From Erythrobacter sp. CCH5-A1 (GTDB taxonomy: Bacteria; Pseudomonadota; Alphaproteobacteria; Sphingomonadales; Sphingomonadaceae), in contig NZ_LSKQ01000266.1 of assembly GCF_001557115.1 (NCBI RefSeq), positions 1 to 17,934 of the forward strand: DNA of 17,934 bases, read 5' to 3'. This document shows positions 15,452 through 17,934 of the stretch, piece by piece. The notes under the pieces are model-generated. The model searched no databases, had not been told where the DNA came from, and worked only from the letters and a program-made list of their open reading frames with translations. The translations under genes were made by a program, and so were the position numbers. Within the stretch, counting starts at the first letter, position 1; each line of letters starts with the position of its first letter.

Positions 15452-17131
15452 ATGGCCGTTACAACGCGAAGTGCAGCTGCCCTGCTGGTCGATTGCCTTG
15501 CCGCGCAGGGCGCAAGCCGCATCTTCACAGTGCCGGGCGAAAGCTTCCTCGCCGTGCTCGATGCCCTGCCCGACCGGCCGGAGATCGAGGTCGTCACCTG
15601 CCGTCAGGAAGGCGGGGTTGCTTTTATGGCCTGTGCCGACGGGGCGATGACGGGGCGGCCGGGAATCGCTTTCGTGACGCGCGGCCCGGGCGCCACCAAC
15701 GCCAGCATCGGCGTGCATGTGGCGCATCAGGATTCGCAACCGATGATCCTGTTCGTCGGCGATGTCGCGCGCGGGGCCCAGGGACGCGAGGGGTTCCAGG
15801 AGGTTGATTTCACCGCCTTCTTCTCGCCGATCTGCAAGTGGGCGGCGCGGATCGACGATCCGGCGCGCATCCCCGAATATATCGCCCGCGCCTATGCGAC
15901 CGCGATCAGCGGGCGGCCGGGGCCGGTGGTGCTGGCTCTGCCCGAGGACATGCTGGTCGAAGCAGTCCCCGCCAGCCTTGCCCCGCGCCCGGAGGCGCTG
16001 CGCCCCGCGCAGGCCGTCTGCCCCGATGCGATGCGCGCGCTGTTCGACATGATCGCCGACGCCGCGAGCCCCATCGCGATCATCGGCGGCGCGGGGTGGA
16101 ATGCCAAGGCCCGCGAATACTTCCAGCAGTTCGCCGAAAGCATCGGGCTCCCGGTCGCGACCGCCTTCCGCCGGCAGGACGCGATTGCGCCGGATTCGCC
16201 GGTCTATGCGGGCAATCTCGGCTATGGCCCCAACCCGCAGCTGGTCGAGCGTGTCCGGCAGGCCGATCTCGTCATCGCGGTCGGCGCGCGGCTGGGCGAG
16301 GCGACCACCGACGGATACACCGTCCCCACCCTCGAACACCCCGGCCAGACGCTGGTCCACATCCACCCTGACCCGGAAGAGCTGGGCCGCGTCTACCGCA
16401 CCGATCTGGCGCTGTGCTGCGCGGTCGACGAATTCGCCGAATGCGCGATGCTGTGGGATCACTCCGACATCATCCCCTTCGATGCCGGGGCGCAGGCACA
16501 TGCCCAATGGCTCGCCTGGGCGACCCCCCAGCCTTCGGACGCCGCGATGGACCTTGCAGCCTGCGTCGGCGCCATGCGCGAAATGCTCCCCGCCGACACG
16601 ATCATCTGCAACGGCGCGGGCAATTTTGCCGGGTGGTGGCACCGCTACTGGCGTTACGCCGCCTATCCCGGCCAGCTCGCCCCCACCTGCGGCGCGATGG
16701 GCTACGGCGTGCCCGCCGCGGTCGCCGCCGCGCTGCGCTTTCCCGAGCGCACGATCGTCGCCGTGGCGGGGGATGGTGATTTCCTCATGAACGGGCAGGA
16801 GCTCGCCACCGCGGCGCAATATGGCGCCAGCCTCATCGTGGTGGTGATCGACAACGGCGCCTACGGCACGATCCGCATGCATCAGGAGCGTGAATACCCC
16901 GGCCGCGTCTCGGCGACGGCGCTCGCCAATCCCGATTTCGCGATGCTCGGGGCGGCTTACGGCGCGTGGAGCGCGCGGGCGACGACCACCGCGGAGTTCG
17001 TCGCCGCGCTAGAGGAAGCCAAAGGGCGCAGCGGCATCCGCCTGATCCATGCGCTCACCGATCTGGAACGCATCGCTGCCAGCGGCGCGACCATCACGGG
17101 CCTGCGCGCGCGGGCGGGCCGCACCGCCTGA
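15452..17131 (+). CDS. Thiamine-diphosphate enzyme, acetolactate-synthase-like
   Basis: A 559-aa protein with the three-domain layout of the acetolactate synthase/oxidase superfamily. The N-terminal ThDP pyrimidine-binding domain (1-170) includes TVPGESFLAV and E53 in CRQEGGVAFMA, which activates the cofactor. A central domain covers about 190-325. The C-terminal pyrophosphate domain (about 360-540) has the metal motif G440-D-G-D-F with the partner DNGAYG (Asp in place of the usual first Asn). The start ATG at 15452 has GGGAGAG 7 bases upstream; a GTG at 15425 is an alternative. No regulatory ACT subunit (ilvH/ilvN) or ilvC lies beside it, so a housekeeping branched-chain role is unlikely. 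The substrate is unknown. Confidence 0.88.
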   Translation: MAVTTRSAAALLVDCLAAQGASRIFTVPGESFLAVLDALPDRPEIEVVTCRQEGGVAFMACADGAMTGRPGIAFVTRGPGATNASIGVHVAHQDSQPMILFVGDVARGAQGREGFQEVDFTAFFSPICKWAARIDDPARIPEYIARAYATAISGRPGPVVLALPEDMLVEAVPASLAPRPEALRPAQAVCPDAMRALFDMIADAASPIAIIGGAGWNAKAREYFQQFAESIGLPVATAFRRQDAIAPDSPVYAGNLGYGPNPQLVERVRQADLVIAVGARLGEATTDGYTVPTLEHPGQTLVHIHPDPEELGRVYRTDLALCCAVDEFAECAMLWDHSDIIPFDAGAQAHAQWLAWATPQPSDAAMDLAACVGAMREMLPADTIICNGAGNFAGWWHRYWRYAAYPGQLAPTCGAMGYGVPAAVAAALRFPERTIVAVAGDGDFLMNGQELATAAQYGASLIVVVIDNGAYGTIRMHQEREYPGRVSATALANPDFAMLGAAYGAWSARATTTAEFVAALEEAKGRSGIRLIHALTDLERIAASGATITGLRARAGRTA

Positions 17132-17137
17132 CACGCG

Positions 17138-17176
17138 AAAAGACCGCCCCCCCACGCGGGGAGAGCGGCCTTTCGG
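17138..17176. terminator. Bidirectional intrinsic terminator
   Basis: A GC stem pairs GACCGC-CCCC (from 17142) with GGGG-AG-AGCGGCC (to 17170) around an ACGC loop. It is flanked by GAAAA on the left and CCTTTCGG on the right, so a T-run follows the stem on both strands (TCTTTT on the minus strand). It lies between the convergent ThDP-enzyme and csbD genes and can end both transcripts. Confidence 0.75.
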
Positions 17177-17193
17177 TTTGCATCGGCGTCAGG

Positions 17194-17364
17194 TCAGATG
17201 CGGTCGCCGAGCGCGCCCTTGACCGAACCCTTGGCCTTGTCGAGCTTGCCGTCGACCTCCTGCGCCCGGCCATCGGCGCGGGTTGCAGGGTCGGACGACT
17301 GCTGCTTGACCTTGCCGGCCACTTCCTTCGCGGCGCCCTTGGCCTTGTCGGTGAATTCACCCAT
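17194..17364 (-). CDS. CsbD family stress protein
   Basis: A 56-aa, very hydrophilic, Lys/Ala/Asp-rich protein of the CsbD family. The family signature is present as MGEFTDKAKGAAKEVAGKVK at the start and DGKLDKAKGSVKGALGDRI at the end, two amphipathic repeat-like segments. CsbD proteins are small, largely disordered products induced in general stress; their molecular role is not settled. The start ATG at 17364 has a near-perfect AGGAGG ribosome-binding site 6 bases upstream, which implies high translation. An EcfG-type promoter is positioned about 50 bp upstream. The gene is shorter than most annotation cut-offs. Confidence 0.93.
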   Translation of the reverse strand: MGEFTDKAKGAAKEVAGKVKQQSSDPATRADGRAQEVDGKLDKAKGSVKGALGDRI

Positions 17365-17413
17365 GATAACCTCCTGTGTTAAACCAATGGTTTTATTAGC
17401 TTTTCACAAGACT

Positions 17414-17438
17414 TACGGGGCTGCGTCGGCTTCGTTCC
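17414..17438 (-). promoter_or_regulatory. EcfG-type general stress promoter of csbD
   Basis: On the minus strand GGAAC (17438-17434) is followed by exactly 16 bases and CGTA (17417-17414). The alphaproteobacterial EcfG consensus is GGAAC-N16/17-CGTT, so eight of nine key bases match. Distance to the csbD ATG is about 50 bp, leaving a leader of roughly 40 bases with the strong AGGAGG site. This fits csbD being part of the PhyR-NepR-EcfG regulon. The match is seen; regulation is inferred. Confidence 0.65.
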
Positions 17439-17483
17439 CAATACCGGGGCGAGCAGTGTCGATGCTGCGACGGGCGCCGGTTT

Positions 17484-17891
17484 TCAGGCTCCCGCCATGA
17501 CGCGGATCACCGCCCACTCCTCCGGCGTCACGGCGCAGACCGACAGACGCGACAGCCGAATCAGCTGCATGTCGGCAAGCCGCGGCTCGGCCTTGATCGC
17601 GGCGAGCGTCACGGTGCGCGGGAACTTCTCCTTGGCCTTCAGCTTGACCGCCGCCCACTTGCCGGTCTCGTCTGTGGGATCGCCGATCCCGGTGACAGTG
17701 ATCTCGGCAATGCCGACGATCTCCAGCCCCTCGCGGCTGTGGTAGAAGAACGCCTCGTCCCCTGGCTGCATCGCCATCAGGTTGTTGCGCGCGAGGTAGT
17801 TGCGCACCCCGTCCCACGTCCCCTCGCCCTCGGCGACAAGGTCGTCCCAGCTGTACTTGAAGGGTTCGGATTTCATCAGCCAGTAGGCCAT
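17484..17891 (-). CDS. EVE domain protein
   Basis: A 135-aa protein that is a single EVE domain (PUA-like fold; related to human THYN1). Family marks are AYWLMKSEPFKYSWDDL at the start, the WDGVRNYLARNNL segment, and PGDEAFFYHS with an aromatic cage region. EVE domains bind modified bases such as methyl- or hydroxymethylcytosine in DNA or RNA; bacterial partners are diverse and the ligand here is unknown. The ATG at 17889-17891 matches the family N-terminus, with GGAG about 11 bases upstream. The frame is open upstream to the window edge, so a longer start or overlap with an upstream gene cannot be excluded. It lies upstream of csbD on the same strand but with a separate promoter between. Confidence 0.9.
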   Translation of the reverse strand: MAYWLMKSEPFKYSWDDLVAEGEGTWDGVRNYLARNNLMAMQPGDEAFFYHSREGLEIVGIAEITVTGIGDPTDETGKWAAVKLKAKEKFPRTVTLAAIKAEPRLADMQLIRLSRLSVCAVTPEEWAVIRVMAGA

Positions 17892-17934
17892 TTCCAGCGT
17901 GTGCTCCCATGCGAGTGACGCGCCCCGATAGCCC

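Noticed and set aside
15338..16882. 514-codon minus-strand frame opposite the ThDP enzyme
   Set aside because: His/Arg/Gly/Asp-rich translation without motifs; the sense frame carries the ThDP signatures.

Overview
The window is high-GC bacterial chromosome, most probably from an alphaproteobacterium of the order Sphingomonadales (Erythrobacter/Porphyrobacter-like). Support comes from the codon bias, a perfect CtrA-type box (TTAA-N7-TTAA), a near-consensus EcfG-type stress promoter in front of a csbD gene, an aspartyl-tRNA synthetase carrying the His typical of the non-discriminating type, and a sphingomonad-like extragenic inverted repeat. The taxonomic call is inference, because no rRNA or species marker is present.

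Layout. Bases 1-1824 are the right-hand end of an integrated element. They hold a gene-free, lower-GC edge (1-308), a complete P4-type tyrosine integrase (309-1634, minus), and a 190-bp repeat-rich stretch that abuts the 3' end of an elongator tRNA-Met gene (1825-1901, minus). This is the standard arrangement of an integrative island at a tRNA, and its cargo and far end lie to the left, outside the window. From the tRNA rightwards the DNA looks like ordinary core chromosome. A minus-strand lipid/cell-envelope block follows: a 2H phosphoesterase, mltG, fabF and acpP (the classical acpP-fabF-mltG order) and a TPR-like secreted protein. A plus-strand HDAC-fold deacylase is divergent from that last gene. 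Next come a small secreted protein of unknown function and aspS (both minus), then divergent rnd and oxyR (plus), which are so close that they are probably co-transcribed. A minus-strand pair follows (pgsA and a small hypothetical gene), then an LplT-like MFS transporter (plus), two small minus-strand genes (DUF4287 and a one-helix membrane protein), an orphan thiamine-diphosphate enzyme (plus), csbD and an EVE-domain protein (minus).

How the genes fit together. Envelope building is the main theme: AcpP/FabF make acyl chains, PgsA makes phosphatidylglycerophosphate, the LplT-like carrier moves lysophospholipid, and MltG ends glycan strands. A second theme is stress response: OxyR with its two redox cysteines, and CsbD behind an EcfG-type promoter. 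AspS, RNase D, tRNA-Met and the 2H and EVE proteins concern RNA or modified-base biology.

I found no convincing new multi-gene system. The points most worth checking are non-coding: two families of ordered repeats in the integrase/tRNA attachment region, a nested hairpin in the aspS leader beneath a palindromic -35 region, a CtrA box between a small membrane protein and the ThDP enzyme, and the EcfG promoter of csbD. All coordinates and motifs were read by eye; no searches or folding calculations were run.
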